From assembly GCA_028023455.1 (NCBI GenBank), contig JAQFVV010000030.1, positions 7,332,501 to 7,396,500 on the forward strand: a stretch of 64,000 bases of DNA, read 5' to 3'. A program made the translations under genes and the position numbers. The notes beneath the pieces were generated by a model, which did not search any database, was not told where the DNA came from, and saw only the letters and a program-made list of their open reading frames with translations. This document shows positions 12,000 through 22,899 of the stretch, piece after piece (position 1 is the stretch's first letter; the number at the start of each line of letters is the position of its first letter). The DNA is from Epiperipatus broadwayi. Taxonomy: Eukaryota > Onychophora > Udeonychophora > Euonychophora > Peripatidae.

Positions 12000-12430
12000 A
12001 TTATAAGATTCAGCATTTTTATGTGTCTTTGGAACATCTGCTTAGATTTTAAATAGTCTTAAATATTGCTTAAAATTAATACATTTATCTATTTTGGAAT
12101 CTAATATTGATTTCAAATATTTGTACTCATATATAAGTTAAAGAAAATAAAGATATAGTTATTGTTCAAAGAGAATTAGTATGTTTAAATATTTATACTT
12201 TTTTTTAAAAAAAAAAGAACTTTCAAGTATTTAATGTACATATATTTATAACTTTCAACACATCAAAAGCAGGCCAATATTTAATAAAGAGAAGACAATA
12301 TCTGCCTTTTCAATAATTAAAAAATCATATAGAAAAAATACAAAATTGGATTAAAATGATTATATCATCTAATTGTTTTTTAGACAAGAATCTTTGAATA
12401 CTTTGATCAAATTTATGATTGACTATTTTA
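12000..12430. other. AT-rich non-coding DNA
   Basis: No recognisable feature. Confidence 0.5.
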
Positions 12431-13300
12431 TAAGAACTGTTATAGTTCTCTTTTCCCTCAGAAGTGGACTGTTTCAGATTCCTTCTTTATCTGATCAGAT
12501 TAAGGATTGTTTGCTACTGGCCAATAGGCTGATGTACAGCTAAACACGTAGCCAATGATTAGTACAGGCCAATTAGCAATGATGATCACTGAATCTGAAT
12601 ACTCCAGTGAGGTCAGGGATCTGTCTATAAATGGACAGCCTTTTGCAGGAAAGGCTAGAGAATGTCTGTCTGACCTACAAAGATGGTACACATTCTCCAG
12701 GCTAACATAATCAGCAGTAAACATTCTTACAATAGCAATACATTATTTGTCCATGCAGCTAGGCAAGTCAACATAAGGACTGGACACTGCTAAGACTACT
12801 GCCAACTTGAGGCAAGCTACAGCTGGGAGTCATTCTCCCGACCCATGAGGCACGCTATCAGGTGTAGCTGGAAGCAGTGGATTGTGAAGACTGTAAATAT
12901 AATAAATATTATATTAATTATAATACTGGTGCTAGTATTACTTTCTGTAGGTTGGGTCTGTACTCCAGACCAAACACAACAGATTTTTGTCAGACAAAAT
13001 ACTTTTTTCCCTCCACAGCTGAAAGAAAATAAGAGTGTAAATACACAAGTGTGCCCTTATATAGACACTCATTTAATTTTATGAACTGGTGATTATTAAA
13101 TCACACTTAAATACTGCCCAAGTCAACAGATTCTGGCACAGTACAACTAAATAATTTTTTCCCCATGGGTGGAAAAACACAAATGACTGCCCAAGCTAAC
13201 TGAGTTTGATGCAGTCAGACCAAATGATATTTTTCCCCACTTCTGGAAAAATAACACAACAAGACCAAATATTAATAATTTATTAAAAAACTAAAAACAA
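12430..13300 (+). repeat. Less AT-rich unclassified block, possible solo LTR or promoter
   Basis: Base composition rises above the surroundings. There are several CCAAT-like sites (gccaatagg, gccaatgat, ggccaatta), a TATA-like TCTATAAATGGAC (about 12624), and from 12950 three diverged copies of a segment with cagaccaa...ttttccccac...ggaaaaa. It looks like the U3/R region of an LTR element, but no second LTR, primer-binding site or coding region was found. Confidence 0.35.
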
Positions 13301-13369
13301 AACATGGCATTAAATTGAATTAAGAGCCATAAAACAAAGGCACATTCTTTATGGAATATAAAATAGCCA

Positions 13370-13672
13370 AAACTCTCCATACAGTAGCGCCACTCAGTGC
13401 CAGCCAGAGTAATTAATGGATGCCAGAAGGATTGTGCATAAAATACCCATCTAGTGCCTACTCATCCAATATTCCCAGACTAATTTCTAGCTTGTGGCTT
13501 TTGTCAGTGAAGAGCCTTGGATCTGAGAGCATGCCACCTATATCTTAGGATTATGCTGATTACATTGATTACTCTGGCTTGCACTGAGTGTCATTACTGT
13601 ATGGAGAGTTTTGCCCGTTTTAATAACAGTTATGAGCAAGCATAAGAAATGGTGATCATGTGATGTCTTTTT
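13370..13672. mobile_element. Family A hammerhead element, copy A3 (inverted termini)
   Basis: Starts with the - strand end (caaaactctccatacagtag) and ends with the + strand end (gtatggagagttttgcccg), i.e. head-to-head. The - strand hammerhead at 13464-13522 retains stem I (ATCCAA/TTGGAT) and TTAGTC, but the core is CTGACAA and GAAAC reads GAAAT. Confidence 0.65.
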
Positions 13673-14430
13673 GGAATATTTAATACAGTTAAAGAATTAT
13701 CAATGTTATCGTATTACTTTTATATTCTTACAATTTAAATTTTATTAAAATAATAACAAACTAGTAATATTTTATGTTGTTATTCCAAATAATGTAATTT
13801 TTTTATTCTATATTGTACCAATATCGTATTGGTACAGATCTCTAATGTTGTCTAAAATTTATTAAAATAAAATATAGTTATTAAAAAAAAGTAGTATGTA
13901 AAAGTTTAAGAGTTTTTTATTGCAGTTTGTTTTCAAAAAATGTAAAATTAAAACTCAAGGAGTTTTCTGAAATAAAAGTTACAATTAATTAATTAAAAGG
14001 GGGGGGAGGGTTTGCTTTAGAAATGTCAAACTAAAAGTTTTATAAAAGAAGTTAAAGAGTTTTATTATTATTAGTTGAAATATAACTTAAAGTTTAAAAA
14101 TATAAATCTCTTTTTATTTAAGTTAAAAAAAAGGCATCTTAAAAACTAAATAGTGAATTGATCTTAAATTATATATGTGCGTAAATGACGAATTAATGTG
14201 AGTGTGTTAGTAAAATATATATGTGCGATTGTAAATATAATAAATGTATGCATAATAAATGTTAAAAAAATGATATAGAAAATTATCATTAAAAAACACA
14301 GCGATGGCTATTAATTAAAAATGTAAAAATAGCATGTTTGCGATGGCTGCTAATTAACATCTCCAACAACAGGATTAAAAGCTTATCTTGAGAAATGCAA
14401 TTAAAAACAAGGAAGAAATTTCAACATATT
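13673..14430. other. AT-rich non-coding DNA
   Basis: No gene recognised; one G-run (gggggga near 14000). Confidence 0.5.
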
Positions 14431-14439
14431 GCTGGTGGA

Positions 14440-15125
14440 CATCAAAACAACGACAGGCCTTAAGTATAAATAGTCCAGTTTTTCATTGGACAAGCAGTGA
14501 CATTATAATTTAGATTGTGCAGTTGAGATTGAGCAGTTGAGATTAAATAAGTCAATAATGCAGTGTTAAAGCCCTCAAAAACATATGACTTTCTCTAGCC
14601 TGAGTCCAGTGAATGTCCAACTTGCCTGGAAAAGGATAATGCTTGCATAACAACTTGAAATCCACCATCAATATTTAACTGTCTCCAAGAATAGTGCCAA
14701 TGAATAATAATAAAACTCCTCAAGAAAACGTCCCAGCCGGCTGGAAATATTCTCAATCGAAGCAGCAACCAGGAAGAAAACAAAGTTCTAAATCCATGTT
14801 CAAAATCCTAGGTAATAACATTTTTCTTATTCTCATTTCTAAAGTAGCCATCACATTATTTAAAACCCCCAGAGTCAAGTTATATGAACTTTATAGAATA
14901 CATAGACAAACTATAGGGTGCGTGTTTTAAATGTCAAATATTAGTTAATGCTTTCTTATATGATATTATAGTGTGTGAATTAAGAATGTGTGTGATCATT
15001 ATACCAGTGTTATATTAGTTAAATAAGATGTATAAAAGTATTTAAAGTTAGTTTAATAAATGTTAGTTAAAATAAATTGTCTTTTAAACTTAAAGCTTAA
15101 TCTGTCGGTCAATTCTTTTCCCACT
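14440..15125 (+). repeat. Unclassified repeat-like block with TATA and polyA-like signals
   Basis: A TATA-like AAGTATAAATAGTCC (about 14463) starts a less AT-rich 350-bp stretch, and AATAAA-like motifs occur near 15054-15078 before a cccactaataca end. The layout resembles an LTR or a small transcription unit. The 78-codon ORF at 14694 has no recognisable domain. Confidence 0.3.
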
Positions 15126-15159
15126 AATACAATAATTTATTATTGATTACAAGTAGCTG

Positions 15160-15490
15160 AGCTATTTAAGGGATTTTTCAAGTGCTGGATTATGGGCTTA
15201 CTGTCTGAACATGCTAGTTTCTAGAAACTAGCTGGAACCTGGGGTTTACTCCGAAACAAATAAAGTGTTTGGATAGTAGGGGTTTGAATCTAGCAGTCGA
15301 GATGGGCCACAGTCTGGAAATGTGATCGTGTTATGCATGGCATAACTTAGTCTGACTGTGGGTATTGTTGATGGCCCTGCCATCAATAGTATTTTCCACT
15401 CTGCTCGAAGGGACTGGTTCGTTCAGGTAACACTTATAACATAAGATTATAAATTTATTAGAAATAAGGTTTAAACCCAGCTAAACCTAG
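15160..15490. repeat. Unclassified less AT-rich repeat-like segment
   Basis: Contains ctagtttctagaaactagc (a short palindrome) and a B-box-like gggtttgaatc near 15279. No family recognised. Confidence 0.3.
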
Positions 15491-15884
15491 CATGGAGAGT
15501 ATGTTTTTTTAATTTATTTTTATATATTTTTTATATTGGATCATCAATGGATCGAAAGCAGTACAATATATACAAGGACTTTTGCAGTAGTCTTTGGTTC
15601 ATGCGTTTAACTCTTGCCAGGGTTTCAAATTCCAGTAAAGCTTATATTTTTTTCGAGATAAGTGATATTTTTAAAATAAGTTTAACATCTTTTTTAATTA
15701 GCTGTTCTTTAGCCAATACAGATAGTTATCCAATTATGGAATTATAATTTTGTATTTAAACTAATTTTAGCCAAAGTATAAAATTGGCAGAATCTGTATC
15801 AATCATCAATAGATTAATTGGTAATTTTTTCTCTTCACTATTTCTTTCTAAAAAAATCCAAGAAGACTTTGCCTTTTTAAGCCA

Positions 15885-16475
15885 ATAAACACCATATGAT
15901 TATCATTTTTTATGCTTGCTTATAACTGTTATTAAAACAGGCAAAACTTTTCATACGTATTGCCACTCAGTGCAAGCACTGCAATATGTATGGAAAGTTT
16001 TGTCTGTTTTAATAGCAGATATAAGCAAGCATAAGAAATGGTGATTATGTGATGTTTCTAAAACCAATCCTGCCTAATAAGATAGTGGTGGCTATGGTTA
16101 TTAAAGAACCAAAAACATCAAAATGTATAAGTACTGAACTGAGTTCAGAACTACATGACTATATAAGCTAATGAGCTTGGATTGAAAATATTATAGTGTT
16201 TTCAATTTAAGACTCGTAGTTTTATAGTGAAATAGAAACAAAAGGTGGCTGCTGGAGGGTTGCCTTAGATCCTAAGATTTAAGTGCAGTGCTCTCAGATC
16301 CAAGACTCCTCACTGATGAAAACACAAGCCAGAAACTAGTCTGGGGATATTGAATAAATAGGCACTAGATGGGGATTTTATGCACGAGCCTTCTGGCATA
16401 ACATTGAGTATTCTGGCTTGTACTGAGTGGCAATACGTATCAAAAGTTTTGCCTGTTTTAATAAGTCTTTGCCTT
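15885..16475 (+). mobile_element. Family A hammerhead element, copy A4
   Basis: A short inverted stub (15885-15985) abuts a full unit that parallels A1 throughout, including the gcctaataagatagtggtgg interior and a hammerhead at 16298-16355 with CTGATGA and GAAACTAGTC. Stem II is damaged (AAAC...GCC). The terminal direct repeat (gttttgcctgttttaataa) is near 16445. Confidence 0.7.
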
Positions 16476-16589
16476 GTAATGAATTTTTTAATATTATTTT
16501 ATCATATTTTATTTACACTACATATAAATATAATGTATTTATACCAAATTTTCAACCTTAAGGCAGATTTATATGCATCTAAATAACTT

Positions 16590-17222
16590 TTACAAGAATA
16601 TTTTGTAGATTACAATAGGAAGCTAAGAGAGTAAAAGTCATCTTACAGGAATATTTTGTAGATTAAAATAGGAAACTAAGAGAGTAAAAGTCATCTAGAT
16701 TTTGAAAATATTGGAATTGCATTTTGAAAACAATGATTTAGAGATTCAGAAAATGTTGCAAAAGCTATCAGATAAAAGAAAAATGTAGGAGTAAATGTAA
16801 ATGTTAAGAAGACTGAATAATGTTCAATAGATATTTTTAGTAGAAGCAAATAAAAATTGATAATAATGAACTAGATAACATTAACAATTACAAATACCTT
16901 GGTCAAATTATTATTACACATATAGATAAAATTAATCATAGAATTAAACTTGGATAGAGTCCTTTTTGTAGAAATAACTAAATATTTAAGAAGAAATATG
17001 CCTATGTATTTAAAAAGAAAAGTTTTTAATAGATGCCTTTGACCAGTTCTTACAAAAGATCTGCATCTTGGATATTTAATAGAATGGTAATACAGAACTT
17101 ACAAGGAGTATGTTAAGAATAATAATAAGACATTAAATGGGATGTACGGGTGAGAGAAAAAACTTGTTGGAATTAAGAGACTGAAATGTATCTGGATTTG
17201 GATATTGCTAGAAGAGATGGTA
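16590..17222 (+). pseudogene. RTE-like LINE fragment (RT C-terminal part)
   Basis: Parallels 48350-48960 of the longer LINE copy: gaagctaagagagtaaaagt, then the 'NHRIKLG' and 'RNMPMYLKRKVF' regions in several frames. It opens with a 52-bp tandem duplication (16597-16648 and 16649-16700). Frameshifts and stops show it is dead. Interrupted at 17223 by a foldback element. Confidence 0.65.
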
Positions 17223-17410
17223 ATATAATAATCAATCTAATAAGATTGAAATAATCAACTAATTATATTTTACAATTATTTAATTATCAACCCAGCTTTC
17301 ATCTCTTATCAAGACCTTTTCAAAATATAATGCCGGGTTGATAATTAAATAAGTTCAAATATAATTAGTTGTTTGTTTCAATCTTATTTGATTGATTATT
17401 ATATTAGGTA
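17223..17410. mobile_element. Foldback (MITE-like) element nested in LINE relic
   Basis: Long inverted repeats of about 65 bp: aatataataatcaatctaat at the left, its complement at the right end (about 17388-17407). The centre is gctttcatctcttatcaaga. Confidence 0.7.
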
Positions 17411-17439
17411 TATGTCTATAACAACATTGTGAACAAATA

Positions 17440-18025
17440 CTGTTTATACTGAATAATAAATCATTGTATATGTAAGAGATGGTAATTGGTCAGATTATTA
17501 ATACAGATTGAAACATAATGGATGAAATTAATCATAGAATTAAACTTGGTTGGAGTGCTTTTGGTAGAAATAACTTGATACTAAAAGGAAGATTTTTAAC
17601 AAATGTGTTTTACCAGTTGTTACTTATGAAACTGAGACTTGGACACTTAATAGAAGAGCAATACAGAAACTTCAGACCACTCAAAGAAGTATGGAGAGAT
17701 GCATGTTGAGAGAAACAAGAAGAGATCTAAACCGCAATATATGGGTAGGAGAACAAACAGCTGTTTAATTAAAAGACTGAAGTGGAATTGGGATGGACAT
17801 ATTGCTAGAAGAGATGATAGATAAACAATTGAAATCTTAAACCAGATTTCAAGAGATTGTAAAAGACCCAGAAAGAGACCACATGTGAGATGGAAGGATG
17901 AAATAAGAAACTATGCAGGAGTGATGTGGAAAAGAGAAGCTAAAGGTCAGAGAAGATGGATTGAACTTGGAGAGACCTTCATCCTGCAGTGGATTGATAA
18001 TGGTTGATGATGATGATGATGAATT
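17440..18025 (+). pseudogene. RTE-like LINE 3' end
   Basis: Conceptual pieces include MDEINHRIKLGWSAFGRNN (17518), TLNRRAIQKLQTTQRSMERC and, near the end, the DLHPAVD region preceding a GATGATGATGATGA tail. The C-terminal motif order and GATGAT tail match the copies at 25813, 48650-49205 and 60335. Confidence 0.75.
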
Positions 18026-18029
18026 GTGT

Positions 18030-18225
18030 ATAGTGCATATTTTAAACAGGCTTTCAGGAAATTGTAAAAGACATAGAAAGAGATTATATGTGAGATGAAT
18101 GGATGAAATAAAAAGTTTGCTATGTTGTGGAGAAGAAAAACTAAGGATTGAAGTAACAATTAAATTTGGTCAGGTCTTCTGCAGTGAATCGAATAATGCT
18201 TGAAAATGATGATGATGAAAAAGAT
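18030..18225 (+). pseudogene. RTE-like LINE 3' tail, second fragment
   Basis: A diverged second copy of the LINE tail (ggaaattgtaaaagacatag to gatgatgatga) directly after the first. Confidence 0.6.
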
Positions 18226-18390
18226 ATTAAATGATAATTTTGTATTATCATTAATGATAGTTTGGATTGATTTCCATGCTCTTAGTGTTTATGTATCTAA
18301 TATTTAAAACAAATATTATAAGTTAAGAAATAATGACGGTTTAAAAATTTAAAATATATTTAAATTTAATAATGATATATATAAAATTAG

Positions 18391-18481
18391 CAATGGGATG
18401 ATGAAGTGATGCGGTTGGCTGAAAGATGGGCAAACCACTGTGAATACAGACATGATAGCAGTTCTCAGCGCAAAACTTCTA
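18391..18481 (+). CDS. CRISP-type gene, first recognised exon (CAP domain, N-terminal half)
   Basis: First visible exon of a cysteine-rich secretory protein (CAP domain plus CRISP cysteine-rich domain), read in five exons to 32677. The acceptor is ttag before 18391, the donor GTAAGT at 18482. It encodes 30 residues beginning QWDDEVMRLAERWANHC, the CAP-domain helix with its conserved Trp and Cys, followed by EYRHD; it ends in phase 1. CAP proteins are secreted and disulfide-rich; members with the extra cysteine-rich domain often act on ion channels or in sperm, gland or venom secretions, but this sequence does not reveal its target. The signal peptide and the N-terminal His-Asn motif exon were not found upstream, so the gene is 5' incomplete here. 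Confidence 0.85.
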
Positions 18482-18654
18482 GTAAGTAGTTTAATATTTG
18501 TTTGCATTAAAATTATGATTATTAGTCATTGTTTAAATACTGTTTAATTTTCAATTAAAAATAATCGCAAATATAAATCTGTAATTGTAATAATTAAAAA
18601 AAAACTTGCTCTTTAAATAGAAGATTCATTATAACTTATCAGAAATATATTACT

Positions 18655-18905
18655 TATAATACTTCTTCAAATACACTTTAATGCAAGTAATTTTCTTAAC
18701 CTTCTTTATTTTCTTACAGTTTCGACTGTCCAGCAGTCTTCATCAGAGCTCTATCCTCCTTACAGTTTTAACCTTAATTAAAATTGTAAGGAGGATAGAG
18801 CTCTGACGAAGACTGCTGGACAGTCGAAACTGTAAGAAAATAAAGAAGGTTAAGAAAATTACTTGCATTAAAGTGTATATGAAGAAGTATTATAAGTAAT
18901 ATATG
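18655..18905. mobile_element. Family C hammerhead-like palindrome
   Basis: Two head-to-head copies of the repeat at 10485-10590: the arms run from aatacactttaatgcaagta to its complement at about 18868-18890, nearly perfect over about 110 bp, with a 40-bp centre. Each arm carries CTGAYGA, the GACTG/CAGTC stem and GAAAC (+ copy: core 18803-18809, GAAAC 18826-18830). It lies in intron 1 of the CRISP gene. Confidence 0.7.
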
Positions 18906-19321
18906 ATTATATGAAGATATGCAAAGAAAGTGAAGGAGAAGAATAAAATAGTAACTTATCAGAAAAAGATGAAATTAAAAAGGTGGGAGAATTGATAGCA
19001 GGTATTTATTAAAATATATATTTATCTACAATGTTAAAATAAAATAAAATTTAAAAAAAAGTTTCTATCTTTATGTTGTTATTATAATAATCTGATAAAA
19101 AAACAAACAAATGATAAACGCCTTCTTTGTAATTTAAAAAGCACGTTTTTTAAAAAATTAATTTTGAACCTTTGCCTGTGAACTGAAATATATTTAACTT
19201 AACTTATTTTTTAATCTTCTGCTATTCTTGAGATACATTTAAGTTAATGTATTTCAATTAATAGTCATTATTAAATGAGTATGATCATTTTTATCCAGAA
19301 TACAAAGAACAATAAATTAAA

Positions 19322-19475
19322 GCGTGCTATCACTCTTCCAACGTAAAGCTGTAAGAACAAATAGAAAACTAAATTAAATGGCTGAGCGCTTTCAAGATCT
19401 TCTTGAAAGCGCTCAGCCATTTAATTTAGTTTTCTATTTGTTGTTACAACTTTACGTTGGAAGGGTGATAGCACG
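19322..19475. repeat. Near-perfect palindrome, 75-bp arms
   Basis: gcgtgctatcactcttccaa at the left faces ggaagggtgatagcacg at the right, with a centre gcgctttcaagatcttcttg. The right arm reads GAAAGCGCTCAG outward, matching the end of a hammerhead (GAAA, GCGC stem III, UC), as at 52475. It is probably two termini of a Penelope-type element fused head to head. Confidence 0.7.
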
Positions 19476-19794
19476 ATTTAATATTATCATATTGAAGACA
19501 AACGTAAAGTATAAATCTACAGGTTATTACCAAATTAAAGGTAAATTTTGTAATATTATACTTATCTTGAACCATAAATATATCCACATATTTCACATAG
19601 AAGTCTGTTTTCTATCCTTTTCTGTAGCATATATTTGTTAAATACTTAGCTTAATTATAACTCTTCATTTTATTATAACCTAAGTCACATTTTTTCAATA
19701 AAAGCACTCAATATTGAACTAATTATGCCTTTGAAATAATCATTATAACGGTAAAAGGACTCTATTTCTTCGACGAAAACCATAATCAAATGAA

Positions 19795-20050
19795 ACACTA
19801 TTCAAGTATCTATAGGGGATTTGAACTCAGACTTTCAAGCTCCTCCACTATCCACACTATCTCATACTATTGATACACATGACCACCCACATGCAGAAAA
19901 AATAAATGATCACCAATATAAGTATTTTGTGCTAATCCAGCACTCACCAGCTGGTCCAGATTATCATCTCCCATATATATATATATAATCAGTGCTCGTT
20001 TATATTAAAATAGCAAATCCTTACACTTTAATGGCAGGCTTCAACCTACT
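19795..20050 (-). mobile_element. Family B hammerhead unit B3 (partial)
   Basis: A - strand copy; the hammerhead site at 19907-19974 keeps stem I and stem II (GTGCT/AGCAC) but the core is CTGGTGA and GAAA reads AAAA, so it is inactive. Confidence 0.7.
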
Positions 20051-20526
20051 CCAATCTTATTTAAGTATCTGCCTTTCTATCTAAAAAACTACCAAAATAT
20101 TTAAATTGAAGTATAGAATCATCCACAGTCATATTTATATACACACATTAGTACCTGAAAAGAGTAGTTTTTGATTTCAAGTCATTAGGATATTGCTACA
20201 AATGCATTATTTAAATTATTTACATTGATACAATCAATTTCAACAGCATATGTCATCTTTTCTGTTCTTTTCTAAATGATATTTCTTTCACATTTGAATC
20301 TATTTATTTCACGGGGAAATACAAAAAGAATTTTATATTTATTTTCAAGATTTTTTTTTAAAATTATAATTTAAAAATAAAAATGATTTAAAAAGCAAAA
20401 CATTAAAATTCTTTTACTATATTATTTTATATAGGGTATATGAGTACAGATTTTCATACGACCCATCACTCACCATTCTATCTCATATCACTGATACACT
20501 TGAACACATATATGTCGAAAAGATAA

Positions 20527-20585
20527 ATAATCACCAATGTACGTATTTCATGCTAAACCAGCAATCATCAGTTGGTCCAGATTAT
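20527..20585 (-). ncRNA. Hammerhead ribozyme (family B, copy B4)
   Basis: CTGATGA core, stem II TTGCT/AGCAT with one terminal mismatch, GAAATACGTACA, proximal CCAA/TTGG and distal ATAATC/GATTAT all present on the - strand. Confidence 0.75.
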
Positions 20586-20867
20586 CATTTCCACACATAT
20601 ATGCAATAAGTGCTCAGATATATATTAAGATAGCCAATCTTCATACTTTAATGGACAGGCTTCAATCCACTCTACACTCCAACTCTTCATGGGTGTGACA
20701 AAAATCTCAGCCTCTGGGTGGCTTTGAGTGTTTCATCATCAGATTTTCAATTGGATAGATTGTTGAAGAGTTGGAGTGTGGAGTGGATTGAAGCCTGTCC
20801 ATTAAAGTATGAAGATTGGCTATCTTAATATATATCTGAGTACTTATTGCATATATGTGTAGAGATG

Positions 20868-20926
20868 ATAATCTGGAACAACTGATGAGTGCTGGTTTAG
20901 CATGAAATACGTACATTGGTGATTAC
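20868..20926 (+). ncRNA. Hammerhead ribozyme (family B, copy B5)
   Basis: CTGATGA, stem II GTGCT/AGCAT (one G-U), GAAATACGTACA; distal ATAATC pairs with GATTAC (one mismatch). Faces copy B4. Confidence 0.75.
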
Positions 20927-21602
20927 TTATCTTTTCGACATATATGTGTTCAAGGGTATCAGTGATATGAGATAGAGTGGTGGGTTGGGTGAAAGTCTGT
21001 GCTCATATACCCTATATATTACATATATTGATACAGATATATAATAAGCCTGTTTTCGGTTATTATATTATTTTAATAATCTTGTTTAAAAAAATTATAT
21101 TTGGTTTTAATGAAACGAATCAACAAACAAAAAGCCATCATAAATGCTATATTTATTTAATTTAGTACATTCCACACGCATATACACAAGCATATATATA
21201 CGTGCTGCTTTCTTATCAAGCATTTTAAAGATCGGATCATTTTGGCATTTTTCATCTATTGAAATACTGTATAGTTTTAAATTATAAAGATTATTATTCA
21301 ATTGTTAATCTATATAACAATGAATCAGATCCAGCCTAGGTTCAAATCTAAGATTAATTGCTCACTTTATAGGAAATATTTCTATTAATTTATTTACTTA
21401 ATTGATCGCAAGTATTAATTTTTTTATTGCTCAAGTGTAATTTTTCTTTATTTCTATAAACATTTATATATTTTCTTTTCTTTTAAAAAATAAGGTCTTA
21501 ATATTATATTTAAATGAGTATTGATTAATAAAATTGAAGATTCTGGTTTTAGTTTTAATAAGTAAAGAAATACAATTTCTAATTTGTATGTTATTCATTT
21601 AG

Positions 21603-21742
21603 AATTTAGTTGTGGACAAAACATTGCAAGAACCTGGCCTCAACCAAAAAGCTGGGATGTTGTTATTCACATGTGGTATGACGAAATTAAAGATTTTAGA
21701 TATGGAAACCAGCCCACTGGAGATGTTGGACATTATACTCAG
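21603..21742 (+). CDS. CRISP-type gene, second recognised exon (CAP core)
   Basis: Acceptor tttag before 21603; donor gtattt after CAG at 21742. The two leading bases complete the phase-1 codon of the previous exon. It encodes residues 31-77 of the partial protein, including SCGQNIA, the MWYDEIKDF segment and the GHYTQ motif that opens the CAP1 signature. The His of GHYTQ and the Glu of WYDE match the CAP cavity residues. The usual Glu of the G-E-N-I motif is Gln here (GQNI). It ends in phase 0. The intron before it is 3.1 kb and holds a family-C palindrome, a long perfect palindrome and family-B hammerhead repeats. Confidence 0.9.
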
Positions 21743-22348
21743 GTATTTTACAAACTCATATTTTTTATTTTTTAAATGTTTGCCTTTTTTAATGATTAAA
21801 TGAATAAATATCCAAACTAATAGAAAAAATTCAATTTTATGTTCTATGAATAAATTTCTTAATTCAATAAGGACTTTATCAGTTTTAATAAATGGAAGTT
21901 AGTTTGCTTTAAATTATACCAAAAAGCTATAATCTTCAGTGCCGGTCATTATAAATTCTTATACTTTAAATCTTTACTGCCTCCTGATAATATATTTTGA
22001 ATTCATATTGATTATATAACTAAAATCTGAATTTTTATGAAAAGAACCCCCCCAGAGTACTACAAAAGTGATATATAATAAAATTACTCTATGCATTGAT
22101 TTTAAAAAACTATCATCCTCAAGCATACATTTTTTAAATCTTCTATACTGTAAATAGTTTTTTTAGGAAACAAATTTAGATTTGATCTTTTTGTTAGTTC
22201 TGTTATGGATAAAAAAAAAGTTTATTATATTTTCAAATGTAGTAATTTTAAATAGATTAGCAATGGGTTTTTAGAACCAACAATTAATTTAAAATGCCCC
22301 ATTATTAAAAAATATTGATGGGTTGTGAGCTCAGATTTGAGAATATGA

Positions 22349-22855
22349 GGAGGAGTGGTAGTAGTAGTAGTAGTAGTAGTAGTAATAGTAGTAGTAGTAG
22401 TAGTAGTAGTAGTAGCAGTAGTAGCAGTAGTAGTAGTAGTCGTTATAGTAGTAATAGTAGTAGTAGTTCTAGTAGTAATAGTAGTAGTAGTAATAGTAGT
22501 AGTTCTAGTAGTAGTAGTAGTAGTAGTAGTAATAGTAATAGTAGTAGTAGTAATAGTAGTAGTATTAGTAGTAATAATAATAATAATAATAGTAGTAAAT
22601 AGTAATAACAATAGTAGTAGTAGTGATAGTTGTAGTAGTAATAGTATTAATAATAATAGTAGTAGTAATAGTGGTAGTGGTAGTAGTAGTAATGGCAGTA
22701 ATAGTAGTAATAATAATAGTAGCAGTAATAATAATAGTAATAGTAATAATAGTAGTAGTGGTGGTAGTAATAGTAGTAATAGTAATAATAATAGTAGTAA
22801 TAGTAGTAGTGATAGTTGTAGTAGTAATAATAATAATGATAATAATAATAATTTA
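22349..22855 (+). repeat. TAG trinucleotide microsatellite array
   Basis: About 500 bp of imperfect (TAG)n with interspersed AAT and GGT units, in intron 2 of the CRISP gene. It produces open frames of poly-Ser, poly-Val and poly-Leu/Thr that are artefacts of the repeat. Confidence 0.97.
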
Positions 22856-22899
22856 TTCAGAAAACAAGTAAATAACATAATCATAAAAACTCCATACAA

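Larger units (their letters stand above)
20430..21035. mobile_element. Family B palindromic pair B4/B5
   Basis: A - strand unit (20430-20690) and a + strand unit (20757-21035) form a 600-bp inverted repeat around a 65-bp centre. The termini are gggtatatgagtacag and its complement. Each arm contains a hammerhead. Confidence 0.8.

Noticed and set aside
12500-12724. A 74-codon - strand ORF in the less AT-rich block
   Set aside because: No recognisable domain; composition reflects a repeat or promoter block.
14694-14930. Possible missing first exon of the CRISP gene
   Set aside because: It lacks a signal peptide, the His-Asn motif and any CAP similarity.
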